From IMG/VR virus record IMGVR_UViG_3300007072_000001, positions 35,666 to 99,665 of that record: DNA of 64,000 nt. One strand, given 5' to 3'. The notes beneath the pieces are model-generated. The model saw only the letters and a list, made by a program, of their open reading frames with translations, was not told where the DNA came from and ran no database searches. Position numbers and translations under genes: made by a program. Source of the stretch: a virus. Below, one piece after another: positions 14,799 through 22,640 of this stretch; the first letter of the stretch is position 1, and each line of letters begins with the position of its first letter.

Positions 14799-15350
14799 TT
14801 ACCATATTTCGTCGAACTTAATTTTTATTTTATCATCCAATATCATTTCTTTTTTATTTTTAGTTATGTGCATTTTATACGAGAAGAAATTCAACAACTT
14901 CCTATGCTCGTAATATTTTCTTCCTTTATACTCCCTTATTTGCGAAACAAGAATCATATTTATTTTCTTCTCTGTAATAATGTCAAAAAGCTCAGATAAT
15001 TTCTTCTTATTCTCAATATAATTCATTGCAGTCAAACTATCAATAACAACAATATCAAACTTCAACTGTTCAAGCATACTCACAAGCCAATCAATATTAA
15101 AACAATCCAATATATATATATCTTTAGCCAACGTAATAAGTTTCTTGCGATATTTTGGAGATAAATGCTCTGAGTTCACATACACCACAGATTTTTCTGG
15201 ATTTTGTTTAATAATATAAAAACACATTGTAGTCTTACCAACATATGAGTCTCCAAAAATATTTAAACTTTCACCTTTTTTCAAAAAAATGTTATTCGTA
15301 ATTTTAATTCCTTTATAAACCATCTTATCAAAAAAATCTAAGAATGACAT
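14799..15350 (-). CDS. Mini RecA-fold ATPase (RadB/KaiC-like)
   Basis: 183 aa. Walker A GDSYVGKTT near residues 33-41, Walker B DIVVIDSL near 99-106 and an ILVSQIRE segment (132-139) equivalent to RecA FINQ(V)R. It lacks the RecA C-terminal domain and resembles archaeal RadB or phage RecA-like mediator proteins. With recA at the left edge the phage has two RecA-fold proteins. A regulator of the true RecA or a helicase-loading ATPase are both possible. Confidence 0.8.
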   Translation of the reverse strand: MSFLDFFDKMVYKGIKITNNIFLKKGESLNIFGDSYVGKTTMCFYIIKQNPEKSVVYVNSEHLSPKYRKKLITLAKDIYILDCFNIDWLVSMLEQLKFDIVVIDSLTAMNYIENKKKLSELFDIITEKKINMILVSQIREYKGRKYYEHRKLLNFFSYKMHITKNKKEMILDDKIKIKFDEIW

Positions 15351-15356
15351 ATGCCC

Positions 15357-15575
15357 TCAATTCAGGGAAACCAAATCCCTAATTTTTCTAGTTGTCTCTT
15401 TATTGTCCAAACGATATTTTGCTATAACCATTTCAGCAAATATCACCATAAAAAATTCTATAAGCCCATTGAGATTAATCTTGTTCTTTAATTCCAACTT
15501 CATACTTTTGGTCTCAAAAAGTAATATATCATTTTCAACTTTCACCTTTGGTTTTTCCTGCACTATTTTTCCCAC
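15357..15575 (-). CDS. Hypothetical protein, 72 aa
   Basis: Unrecognised; a hydrophobic helix (LIEFFMVIFAEMVIA) follows a short beta region. The likely start is GTG 15575, which lies within the end of the DnaE C-terminal gene (41-nt overlap). Confidence 0.55.
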   Translation of the reverse strand: MGKIVQEKPKVKVENDILLFETKSMKLELKNKINLNGLIEFFMVIFAEMVIAKYRLDNKETTRKIRDLVSLN

Positions 15576-16194
15576 CTTTCTTTTTATTCTTAGCCGCTGA
15601 TATACTATCTAAATACTCCTCGACTTTTCTATTTTCTGTTTTTCCCCAAGCATTTTCAAAAAAATCATAGTCATACAATATCTTTATAACGTTACTTGGA
15701 ATCTTACGAAAACCACCTTTAGGAGTTTCTGACTTTGCACGGTTCATAAAATCTTCAAAATTTTTATATGGTTTATTTTTAATAATTGTTTCTATAGTTC
15801 TCTCTCCCAACCCCTTGACAATTCTTGCCCCAGCATTTATCTCACCATCTTTGTTGATAGTAAAATGAACACTCATTTCATTTATGTTAAATGCATTAAT
15901 ATGTATTCCATGTTTGTCACAATCATCAATAATGCGGTCTATCTTTTCTTGTTTTTCTTCCGAATTCAACACAGCCAAATTGAAATACTTGCGATAATAA
16001 CATTTAAGATATGCCATTTGAAATGCAACATAAGCATAGGCACAACTATGCGAATTATGTGATACAATATCGTTTGCTAAAAAATTTCTTGGTTCATCAA
16101 TCATTTCTATATCAAAAGTTCTATCTTTGCCAATATGTTTTATATTTTTTATTTTTGAATATTTTATTATTTCCTTACTACCAAATCCCATCAT
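15535..16194 (-). CDS. dnaE: DnaE C-terminal fragment with C-intein
   Basis: 219 aa. Residues 1-47 form the C-terminal splicing half of an intein: block F-like RTFDIEMIDEPRNFLAND and block G IVSHN with the required His-Asn. Splicing would join Ser48, the start of the extein SHSCAYAYVAFQMAYLK, which is the conserved DnaE segment after FNK. The rest has the DnaE helix-hairpin-helix region (AGARIVKGLGERTI near 120). ATG 16194 overlaps the stop of the N-terminal gene (ATGA) and has its own GAGGTG, so this is a real second gene and not a sequencing frameshift. After trans-splicing it supplies the last 172 residues of the polymerase. Confidence 0.92.
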   Translation of the reverse strand: MMGFGSKEIIKYSKIKNIKHIGKDRTFDIEMIDEPRNFLANDIVSHNSHSCAYAYVAFQMAYLKCYYRKYFNLAVLNSEEKQEKIDRIIDDCDKHGIHINAFNINEMSVHFTINKDGEINAGARIVKGLGERTIETIIKNKPYKNFEDFMNRAKSETPKGGFRKIPSNVIKILYDYDFFENAWGKTENRKVEEYLDSISAAKNKKKGGKNSAGKTKGES

Positions 16195-17216
16195 AACACC
16201 TCTTTTATTTTTTTAATAACTACATCAATGTTATTTTCAATATCACTTGCCCAAAATCTCAAAATAATCCATTTTTTATTTTTCAAATAAGTATTACAAG
16301 ACTTATCTTGACCAATATTTCTTTTTTGAATAGCATCTATTTTTTTTCTATTTCGTTTTTTCATCCATTCTGGATTCACGTGGTAATAATCACCGTCAAC
16401 TTGAATTGCTATTTTTCTTTTTATATTTGCTATGTCTATAGAATGAAAACCAACAAGAACCTCGCTTTCAAATCCATCATAAATACTATTTTTTTTCATA
16501 GCATCAATTAACATTATATGTGGTTTTGTAAATTTTTTCGGAAACTTACCTTCCACGTGCATTTTTGCTGTAGTTGCCCTCATACGATTTATTACTTCTT
16601 CACTTCTTTTCCCCGGGTTTCCTTTTCTTTCTCTTTTTTTTGCAGATTCTTTCATTTTATCTATAGCATCCAAACTAAATACCCTGCCTTTTGCTTTTTC
16701 TGATACAGCTTTTAAAGGTAAATAATTATTTTTATTTTTTCCTTTATTGTGCGGTTGATTACCAAATTTCTTAAAAAAATTTCTATTCCTAATTCTTCTC
16801 TCAGACAATTTCTTTAATCTGATATCATTATCTTTTGTTAATCCTTTATTCCATGTATCGCTTATACCTCTATACGCAATTTGCAAAGTTTTATCTTTAT
16901 TTATTTCTTCAACAGTTTTCCAACCTTTATTCGTTAAAAATTTATGATTTTTTGTAGCTTTTATTTTTTTGCCACAACATAATTCAATTTCATAAACATC
17001 TTGTATCCCATTGTCTATAATACTTTTCACTGTATTAAAAATAAATTTATTATTATTAACATCATATGAATAAAGCATTGGTACATTTTTGTTTCTTTTA
17101 TATCTTAAAGTTCCATTAGTAGTTATTTTTGTATTATTATACAAATCCAAAATAGTAGTTTCTTTCTTGCGCATACCACCAAATTTTTTATATATTTTTG
17201 TATCTCCGGTTAAACA
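16054..17216 (-). other. Split intein in DnaE with VSR-like endonuclease
   Basis: Intein boundaries: Cys at 17216-17214 (CLTGDTKIYKK, block A), block B TKNHKFL about 90 residues later, the break between the two genes at 16191-16194, then blocks F/G ending in Asn before Ser at 16053. The first half carries from about residue 125 of the intein NUMOD3-like repeats and a VSR/EDxHD-type nuclease (QVDGDYYH, then a Lys-rich helix and LRFWASDIE). Splicing would yield a 912-aa polymerase. The insertion site, between FNK and SHS, is three residues downstream of the cyanobacterial DnaE split-intein site. Confidence 0.9.
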
Positions 17217-19436
17217 TTTGTTAAAGGCATAACCAGCTGCTTGAGCCAACTCTTCATATGCTTCGTCAACATCTTTTTTGCCATATTTTTTATACAACTT
17301 TTCTTTGTATGGCTCCATTACCATCATAAAACCTTTATCAGGCTTTTCAATATCTCTTCTAATATTGTCAGCCTCACCTATAGATATATCAAGCCAATCC
17401 GCAAGAATATTGTTAATTTGTTCTTGATATAAAAGTAATCCATATGTAGACTCTAAATGAGGTTTAAGTAATTTCGCAGTAGTGTAAGCGCCACCCCATG
17501 ACCTTTTAATATACTCCAAATGATAGCCAACTGACAATGGAGTTGGTCGATTAAGAGCATTAAGCTCAATCAAATTTTTGAATTTGGTTATATTTACCTC
17601 TTTAAGAAGTTCTCTAAAGTTGTGCGTTTCGAACTGAAACACATTCGCAGTATCCCCATCACGAAATATTTGAAGCACCTTATCATCTTTAAGGTCTAAA
17701 TTTAATAAATCAACATCTTTCTTTTCATATTTTTTAATATATTTTTTTGTCAATTGAATAATATCAAGAGCATCAATTCCACATATGTCAATCTTAAGAA
17801 AACCTTTCCCAGTCAAAGTCTTTCCATCAATTGCTGCTATAACATTTCCTTTCGATGATATAACCGGCAAATAATAATAAATTGGTTTATCAGTCATTAT
17901 TATACCAGTTGCATGAATACCAAAATGTCTAATATTTCCTTCAAGCCTCTTTGCCTTATCATAATATGGTCTGAATTCTTTTGGAATTCTACCTTCTGCT
18001 TCGTACACTTCAAGATTATCATTGAAAGAATTCGCCTCAGCAAAAGGAATGTTATAAACCTTAGCAACGTCCTTGAATGCTGATTTTGTTGTGAGGTTTA
18101 CATAATTTGGAATGTGTGAAGTGTTTTCTTCCCCGTATGACTTTATGTAAGCCAAAACTTCTTGACGTTTTGAAGTCTGAAAGTCTATATCGATATCAGG
18201 TTGTTTTTTTCTTGTTGGATTCAAGAAACGTTCAAAACTAAGCCCAAAACGAATTGGGTCCATCTCAGTTATGCCAAGTAGATATGATATAAGACAACCA
18301 CCAGCACTTCCACGACTTACACCAACCTCAATACCATTATTTTTTGCCCAGTTAACTATATCCTGAACAATCCAAAAATATTCAAGGAACCCAAGTTGCT
18401 TTATGACTTTATATTCATAATTCAGACGAGCAACATATTTATCTCTCTTTTTCTGCGGAATTCTTGTATCCAATGCCTTCTTCAACATTGTCTTAATTTT
18501 TGTCTCATCAAAATTTGTTTTTGGAAATACTTCTCCTTTTGGATATATATTAAATTCTTCTATTTTGTCCGCAATCTCACAAGTATTCTCCAGGAATTTG
18601 TCTACCATATCTTCATTAAATACTTTGGTCATAATTGATTTAACTTCGTCATAAGATTTAAGATAAACATCTCTATCATCAAATACCCAACCTTTGCCTT
18701 TTTTAATATCTTCCATTGTAAAATTATTGTCAACGTTATGTATTATATCTTGAAGCTCAGCATCTTCCCTTGAAAGATAATGAGTGTCAATTGTTATTAT
18801 ACTTTTAATCTTTAAGCTTTTGGCTATCTCCTGCATTTTACTCCAAACTGGTCCATAAACTTTTGTTCGCTCTAGAGCAATATATTCAAAATAAAAGTCA
18901 TCACCAAACATTTTCTTGAGACGTTCTGCATTCTTAATGGCTATATCCATTTGACCACTAGTGTCTCTATCACTTTCATTTCCTTTGTTAAGAGCATTAT
19001 CTACATATCGGGCTATAATTCCACTAATACAAGCACTTGATACTATAACATCGCCCTTGAGATATTCAAGAACAGTCCAATCAATTCTTGGTTTATAATA
19101 AAAACCAACTTTGACAGCATCATATTGAGCTTTAAGAAGCTTCCTATACCCAGCTTCATTCTTCGCAAGCAGAATTATATGTTTGTTCTTTTCTGCATCT
19201 TTACTTTTGATTGTCATGTCATTGACAAAATATGCTTCAACACCCAAGATTGGTTTAATCCCGACTCGTTTTGCAGCATCATAGAACTCAAACGCACCAC
19301 TCATGTTGCCATGATTTGTTTGAGCATATGCTTTCATTCCAAGTAATTTTGCTTTCTCTAAATACTTAATTGGTCGATACATTCCATCAAGAACTGAGAA
19401 TGTATCGTGATTGTGAAGGCTGACGTAATTCGACAT
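16191..19436 (-). CDS. dnaE: DNA polymerase III alpha (DnaE) N-terminal fragment with N-intein and endonuclease
   Basis: 1081 aa. Residues 1-740 are DnaE: PHP domain (LHNHDTFSVLDG at 7-18, TNHGNMSG near 40), then the polymerase palm with SRGSAGG near 374 and the catalytic PDIDIDF near 413-419, and the third Asp in FLKIDICGID near 570. Residues 741-1081 are the N-intein plus a VSR-like homing endonuclease. It is the replicative polymerase of the phage, working with helicase, primase and SSB genes here. I chose ATG 19436 (GAGGGG upstream) over an in-frame TTG. Using a bacterial-type C-family polymerase rather than family A or B is uncommon among myoviruses. Confidence 0.95.
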   Translation of the reverse strand: MSNYVSLHNHDTFSVLDGMYRPIKYLEKAKLLGMKAYAQTNHGNMSGAFEFYDAAKRVGIKPILGVEAYFVNDMTIKSKDAEKNKHIILLAKNEAGYRKLLKAQYDAVKVGFYYKPRIDWTVLEYLKGDVIVSSACISGIIARYVDNALNKGNESDRDTSGQMDIAIKNAERLKKMFGDDFYFEYIALERTKVYGPVWSKMQEIAKSLKIKSIITIDTHYLSREDAELQDIIHNVDNNFTMEDIKKGKGWVFDDRDVYLKSYDEVKSIMTKVFNEDMVDKFLENTCEIADKIEEFNIYPKGEVFPKTNFDETKIKTMLKKALDTRIPQKKRDKYVARLNYEYKVIKQLGFLEYFWIVQDIVNWAKNNGIEVGVSRGSAGGCLISYLLGITEMDPIRFGLSFERFLNPTRKKQPDIDIDFQTSKRQEVLAYIKSYGEENTSHIPNYVNLTTKSAFKDVAKVYNIPFAEANSFNDNLEVYEAEGRIPKEFRPYYDKAKRLEGNIRHFGIHATGIIMTDKPIYYYLPVISSKGNVIAAIDGKTLTGKGFLKIDICGIDALDIIQLTKKYIKKYEKKDVDLLNLDLKDDKVLQIFRDGDTANVFQFETHNFRELLKEVNITKFKNLIELNALNRPTPLSVGYHLEYIKRSWGGAYTTAKLLKPHLESTYGLLLYQEQINNILADWLDISIGEADNIRRDIEKPDKGFMMVMEPYKEKLYKKYGKKDVDEAYEELAQAAGYAFNKCLTGDTKIYKKFGGMRKKETTILDLYNNTKITTNGTLRYKRNKNVPMLYSYDVNNNKFIFNTVKSIIDNGIQDVYEIELCCGKKIKATKNHKFLTNKGWKTVEEINKDKTLQIAYRGISDTWNKGLTKDNDIRLKKLSERRIRNRNFFKKFGNQPHNKGKNKNNYLPLKAVSEKAKGRVFSLDAIDKMKESAKKRERKGNPGKRSEEVINRMRATTAKMHVEGKFPKKFTKPHIMLIDAMKKNSIYDGFESEVLVGFHSIDIANIKRKIAIQVDGDYYHVNPEWMKKRNRKKIDAIQKRNIGQDKSCNTYLKNKKWIILRFWASDIENNIDVVIKKIKEVL

Positions 19437-20074
19437 CAATAACCCCTCTTTTGCCTGTCATAATTCTCCCTATTCTTGGCAATATAATATGAGTAGAATT
19501 CCTCTTTTGTTATTTTTACAAACTTGCACAACGATATAAATGAACACAGCATGCTCTCCATAAGCTTCTCCACACGTTTTGCATTAAAATCATAATTCTC
19601 ATAAGTCTTCCAATATTTATAAGGTAATTCATCAAGAACATGACCCCATTCTGTTACTATACAATTAAGTGTTAATCTATAATCTGATGGTTCGCCAACA
19701 GATGTCCAATAAAAATCAAGATCCTCATCAAATTTCCTTATACCAAGGTACAAAAACATATTCATAAAGAAATGCCAAGCATCTATCGCTTCAAATTTCA
19801 ACTCAATACAATCTTCTTCTGATTTTATTCCATTATTAATTCTTTCCTGTAGTTCCCATATCTCGGCTACATAACAATTGAAATGATAGAGAGCCTCTTT
19901 GATACGGTCTTTATTGGTGTGGTCTGGAGTAATTGAACCTCTTTTTTTTGCATAAAACTTCTGGAGCTCGTATTGCATATTCATCATTATGTTCAATGCA
20001 TCTTTATCGTACTGCACCCTTGCAGCCTCAACAACTAATTGAACACATTTATTCTCTGGATTCAATCCACTCAT
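19436..20074 (-). CDS. Dimeric all-alpha dUTPase/MazG-like pyrophosphatase
   Basis: 212 aa, helical. AEIWELQERI (about 69-78) and ELKFEAIDAWHFFMNMFLYLGI (about 92-113) hold the E-x-x-E and E-x-x-D metal motifs of the dimeric dUTPase family, and the C-terminal YIAKNRENYDRQKRGY matches its K-N-x-N...RQ-GY ending. It would hydrolyse dUTP to dUMP, keeping uracil out of phage DNA; the window also has a dCMP deaminase and a UDG-like protein. AAGGAGG precedes ATG 20074; its stop shares a base with the dnaE start. Confidence 0.88.
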   Translation of the reverse strand: MSGLNPENKCVQLVVEAARVQYDKDALNIMMNMQYELQKFYAKKRGSITPDHTNKDRIKEALYHFNCYVAEIWELQERINNGIKSEEDCIELKFEAIDAWHFFMNMFLYLGIRKFDEDLDFYWTSVGEPSDYRLTLNCIVTEWGHVLDELPYKYWKTYENYDFNAKRVEKLMESMLCSFISLCKFVKITKEEFYSYYIAKNRENYDRQKRGY

Positions 20075-20184
20075 AATACTTCCTCCTTGAATGTTTTGTT
20101 GTAATGCTTTTGTATTTCACCGAGTTTCTCTTGTGCGAAAATACTTGATTTACATCTCTTTATGACTTTGTATGCTTCCGACAA
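20071..20184 (-). CDS. Possible small protein without ATG start
   Basis: An open frame reading EAYKVIKRCKSSIFAQEKLG and ending with an ATGA overlap of the dUTPase start looks coding, but the only candidate start is TTG 20184 and the frame is blocked by TAA about 50 nt upstream. It may be the out-of-frame end of the gene at 20160..20468 (frameshift mutation or recoding). Real start uncertain. Confidence 0.4.
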   Translation of the reverse strand: MSEAYKVIKRCKSSIFAQEKLGEIQKHYNKTFKEEVL

Positions 20185-20468
20185 ATCTCTGTCTTCTGTT
20201 GATTTATTGTTGTATTTGTCTGCTGTTGCTTACCATGTAATATATTAAACAAAAGTTTATTAACAAATTTCTTTATGTTATCAAATATTCTTACAAACCA
20301 AAAAGTAAAATCAAACATATCGACAATTTTAAATTTTTGCTTATCACAAAGTACAACTTTATGTTTTTGTGTAGTAAGACTTGGTTCAATATCAACCTCA
20401 AAATATATATCACTAACTGGAGGTTTATTTGTTTTGATTTTATATTTTTGCATTTTCATACTACCCAT
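20160..20468 (-). CDS. Hypothetical protein, 102 aa, possibly frameshifted at its end
   Basis: Unrecognised. The middle has an aromatic-rich amphipathic stretch (MFDFTFWFVRIFDNIKKFVN). The last ~25 residues (Gln/Thr/Lys-rich) look like non-coding translation, while the overlapping frame at 20071..20184 looks more protein-like, which hints at a lost frame. Start ATG 20468 or 20459; the ribosome binding site is weak. Confidence 0.55.
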   Translation of the reverse strand: MGSMKMQKYKIKTNKPPVSDIYFEVDIEPSLTTQKHKVVLCDKQKFKIVDMFDFTFWFVRIFDNIKKFVNKLLFNILHGKQQQTNTTINQQKTEICRKHTKS

Positions 20469-20529
20469 ATATACTTTCTAATTAATTATTACTATTTTTA
20501 AACAAACACAAATTAATTAAGTTGTTGTT

Positions 20530-21090
20530 TCATTTTTGTTTAGATTTAACATCCACTAAAACTCCAAGCTCATTTTGTAATTGCATCAACGATATTTTAC
20601 GACTACATTTATTGTCTATTTCTTCCAATGCAAGCATAAATGTATCTATCTCTTTTATATAACCCTTTATACGAATCTCTTTCTTCTCCGATTCTATTTT
20701 GTAAGCTTCAATACCATCATCTCTAAGCTTTTTTCTGGCATTCGCTTCCATATTCGCCTTTAATGTTTTCTCCCCGTCAACTTTTGTTTTTGCAGCGTCA
20801 TTGAGATATGTATCATATTTCTCCCCATATGCAAGCTTTACATCATAATCATAGAGTTTACATATAGTTTCTTGTCTCAAAGCTTTCTTCTTCAGAATCG
20901 CAAGTTTAGTTTGAATAACTTGAATCTCATCCATTATTTCATGCAATTTGTTAAGTGATGTTTCCTCTGGATTAAATGGTTTGCTTTTAATACTATCTTG
21001 CAATTCGTCTATTTCTTTGCGAATCTCCGAAATAAAATCGTTTTTCTTAAACTCAGCTCTAATTTCTTGTAATGTTTTCTTTTTGCTCAT
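20530..21090 (-). CDS. Hypothetical coiled-coil protein, 186 aa
   Basis: Highly charged and helical with long heptad stretches (ISEIRKEIDELQDSIKS, IQTKLAILKKKALRQETICK). The frame runs upstream into the tRNA gene, but ATG 21090 with AGGAGC fits. Size and helical charge pattern are compatible with a recombination mediator of the UvsY type, but I see no diagnostic motif. Confidence 0.75.
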   Translation of the reverse strand: MSKKKTLQEIRAEFKKNDFISEIRKEIDELQDSIKSKPFNPEETSLNKLHEIMDEIQVIQTKLAILKKKALRQETICKLYDYDVKLAYGEKYDTYLNDAAKTKVDGEKTLKANMEANARKKLRDDGIEAYKIESEKKEIRIKGYIKEIDTFMLALEEIDNKCSRKISLMQLQNELGVLVDVKSKQK

Positions 21091-21102
21091 AGTGCTCCTA
21101 AT

Positions 21103-21179
21103 TGGTTGCCGAGGCTGGACTCGAGCCAGCACAATGTCAAGTCCAAAGCCTGATGCCTTACCAGTTTGGCGACCCGGCA
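21103..21179 (-). tRNA. tRNA-Gln (TTG)
   Basis: Cloverleaf on the minus strand: acceptor TGCCGGG/CTCGGCA, anticodon stem TCAGG/CTTGA (one G-U) with loop CTTTGGA giving anticodon TTG, T-arm GCTGG/CCAGC with TCGAGTC in the loop, discriminator A, and encoded CCA at 21103-21105. It lies between two protein genes 8-13 nt away, so it must be cut from a polycistronic transcript. Confidence 0.93.
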
Positions 21180-21186
21180 ATATGTG

Positions 21187-21537
21187 TTATAATTTGAGAC
21201 GACATTGCTTAGGAAGCTCATATTGTATTACATTCTCTCTTTTAGTATAATCTTTTAATTTTGCCCCGTAAATCATATAATTAACTCTGCCTGTCATCAA
21301 CATCATCAAAGCAGTAGATATTCCACCAATTACAGGGCTACCACTTAAAAGTAAAAAATCATCCTTTGTTATACCAGTCTCTCGGAATTGTCTTTCGATA
21401 TCATATCTTAGCCTATCGGTTCCGAAGATATCTACATTACCTTCGGTAAGCTTTATCAGCTGGTACCCTTCTTTTTCAAGTTGCATAAGACTCTCGTTCA
21501 TATGTGGTCCCCAGTTGGTAATGTATACTTTTAGCAT
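21187..21537 (-). CDS. Conserved hypothetical phage protein, 116 aa
   Basis: Begins MLKVYITNWGPH and carries DDFLLLSGSPVIGGISTALM and a NYMIYG ending; I recognise this as a common phage/bacterial family of unknown function with a Rossmann-like beta-alpha pattern. AAAGGAG lies 7 nt before ATG 21537. A possible copy of the recurrent upstream box is at 21573..21592. Confidence 0.75.
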   Translation of the reverse strand: MLKVYITNWGPHMNESLMQLEKEGYQLIKLTEGNVDIFGTDRLRYDIERQFRETGITKDDFLLLSGSPVIGGISTALMMLMTGRVNYMIYGAKLKDYTKRENVIQYELPKQCRLKL

Positions 21538-21572
21538 ATAGATACTCCTTTCGTTACTGTTCATAATCTCTA

Positions 21573-21592
21573 AAAATACTTAAAAAAAACTA
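21573..21592 (-). promoter_or_regulatory. Recurrent AT-rich upstream box, copy 6 (weaker match)
   Basis: Minus strand TAGTTTTTTTTAAGTATTTT, starting at the TAG stop of the ORF ending at 21590. It matches the consensus less well than the other copies and is farther (35 nt) from its gene's start. Confidence 0.35.
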
Positions 21593-21712
21593 TTTCTTCT
21601 TATCGTACTCTGCGTAAACATTTTTTGTATTTAACACAATCGCATCGAGATACTTCCCTTTATACTGTGGTGGAATAAATTCTAGCGCAAGATTAATACT
21701 ATCTCCTGTCAA
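21590..21712 (-). CDS. Possible small protein or -1 frameshift extension of the sigma-like gene
   Basis: An open frame (21751 down to 21590) reads EEKFEIQTRLTGDSINLALE, then FIPPQYKGKYLDAIVLNT, and looks coding, but has no ATG. It overlaps the end of the sigma-like gene in the -1 frame. Either translation starts at TTG 21712, or ribosomes slip -1 near CAAAAAC about 36 nt before the sigma-like stop, giving a longer sigma-like protein. The slip heptamer is not optimal. Confidence 0.4.
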   Translation of the reverse strand: MTGDSINLALEFIPPQYKGKYLDAIVLNTKNVYAEYDKKK

Positions 21713-22479
21713 CCTTGTTTGAATCTCAAATTTCTCTTCACTGTGTTTTTGTCATTTTTCCTTATTTTTGATGCTATTTCCTCAAATTGTTCGAGAGTAA
21801 TGACATCGATGTAACTCAAAAATTCATTACCACTTCGTATACCATTAAAGTAGTTCTTTTTTGTGTATATTCTGCCATCGTTCATAAGAGCTATATCACC
21901 AATCCTTATATAGGTCTTTTTTATTTTGCCATATTTCTTTGCAACCGTCTGAAATTCTTTTAATTTGGACTTGTCAATTGGTTTACGTTTTTCTTTTCTA
22001 TCTTGTTTAATTTGAAAATTAAGAATGCGACTGATAACTGTCTCTGATATACCAAACATTTCCGACAACTGCTTTCCATTCCACCCTTCTTTGTGAAATG
22101 ATATAATGTCAGCAATGCGTTTGTCATGCTTGACCATTTCTTCAACGCGCTTTTCAATTTCGATTTCAACATCGACGTTCTGTAATTTCATATCCAGTTC
22201 GCTGATGAGGTCTTCAATCCTGATGTCATCTTCAGTATTGACAACATCATCAAAACTAAGAACGTTTGCATTTGGATTTTTAAGTTCATTGAGTTTGGCA
22301 TACTTCACTCCACGGGATATGAACGACTGGTTGATTGAATCGAGTTTACCTTTGGCATTCCTCTCGATAAAATAAAGAAATGCATCCTGCACTGCATCTT
22401 GAAGTCCATGTGACTCAATGTACCTCTTGTTCTTTGTGACATACTGCTCGTAAGCTTTCTCTAAGATTGCTGTTTCCAT
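21709..22479 (-). CDS. Sigma-factor-like protein
   Basis: 256 aa. Residues 25-70 resemble sigma region 2 of ECF-type factors (GLQDAVQDAFLYFIERN), and residues 128-165 a region-4 helix-turn-helix (IADIISFHKEGWNGKQLSEM then FGISETVISRIL). About 90 further C-terminal residues are unknown. It could redirect host RNA polymerase to phage promoters, perhaps the repeated TAGTTAWTTTTACRTATTTA boxes. ATG 22479 follows CAGGAGG; a terminator and small leader ORF precede the gene. Confidence 0.7.
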   Translation of the reverse strand: METAILEKAYEQYVTKNKRYIESHGLQDAVQDAFLYFIERNAKGKLDSINQSFISRGVKYAKLNELKNPNANVLSFDDVVNTEDDIRIEDLISELDMKLQNVDVEIEIEKRVEEMVKHDKRIADIISFHKEGWNGKQLSEMFGISETVISRILNFQIKQDRKEKRKPIDKSKLKEFQTVAKKYGKIKKTYIRIGDIALMNDGRIYTKKNYFNGIRSGNEFLSYIDVITLEQFEEIASKIRKNDKNTVKRNLRFKQG

Positions 22480-22547
22480 GTTTACTACCTCCTGAGTTAT
22501 AGTTTAACTTCTTTTTTTTCAACAACCTACTTCCTGATTTCTGGTTT

Positions 22548-22590
22548 CATTCAGCATCGCTGAATGTGTTGCACTTACACCCTCCTTTCG
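22548..22590 (-). promoter_or_regulatory. Leader with 7-codon ORF and small hairpin upstream of the sigma-like gene
   Basis: After the terminator, AAAGGAGG is followed 7 nt later by GTG and a 7-codon reading frame (MQHIQRC) that ends inside a stem-loop (ATTCAGC-GAT-GCTGAAT, 22549-22565). The combination of strong ribosome binding site, mini-ORF and overlapping hairpin resembles a translational leader or attenuator. No ligand or codon bias points to a specific mechanism. Confidence 0.35.
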
Positions 22591-22597
22591 TGTGTTA

Positions 22598-22638
22598 TAA
22601 AAAACCGAAAGCGACTGTACTCCTGAGAGTACAATCGC
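22598..22638 (-). terminator. Rho-independent terminator
   Basis: Stem GCGATTGTACTC/GAGTACAGTCGC (12 bp with one G-U) and a 4-nt loop, followed on the minus strand by TTTCGGTTTTTTAT. It ends the methyltransferase transcript and isolates the sigma-like gene, which must then have its own promoter or rely on readthrough. Confidence 0.92.
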
Positions 22639-22640
22639 CT

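Noticed and set aside
21091-21180. In-frame N-terminal extension of the 186-aa coiled-coil gene
   Set aside because: The extra 30 codons are antisense-free sequence of the tRNA-Gln gene; the proper start with AGGAGC is ATG 21090.
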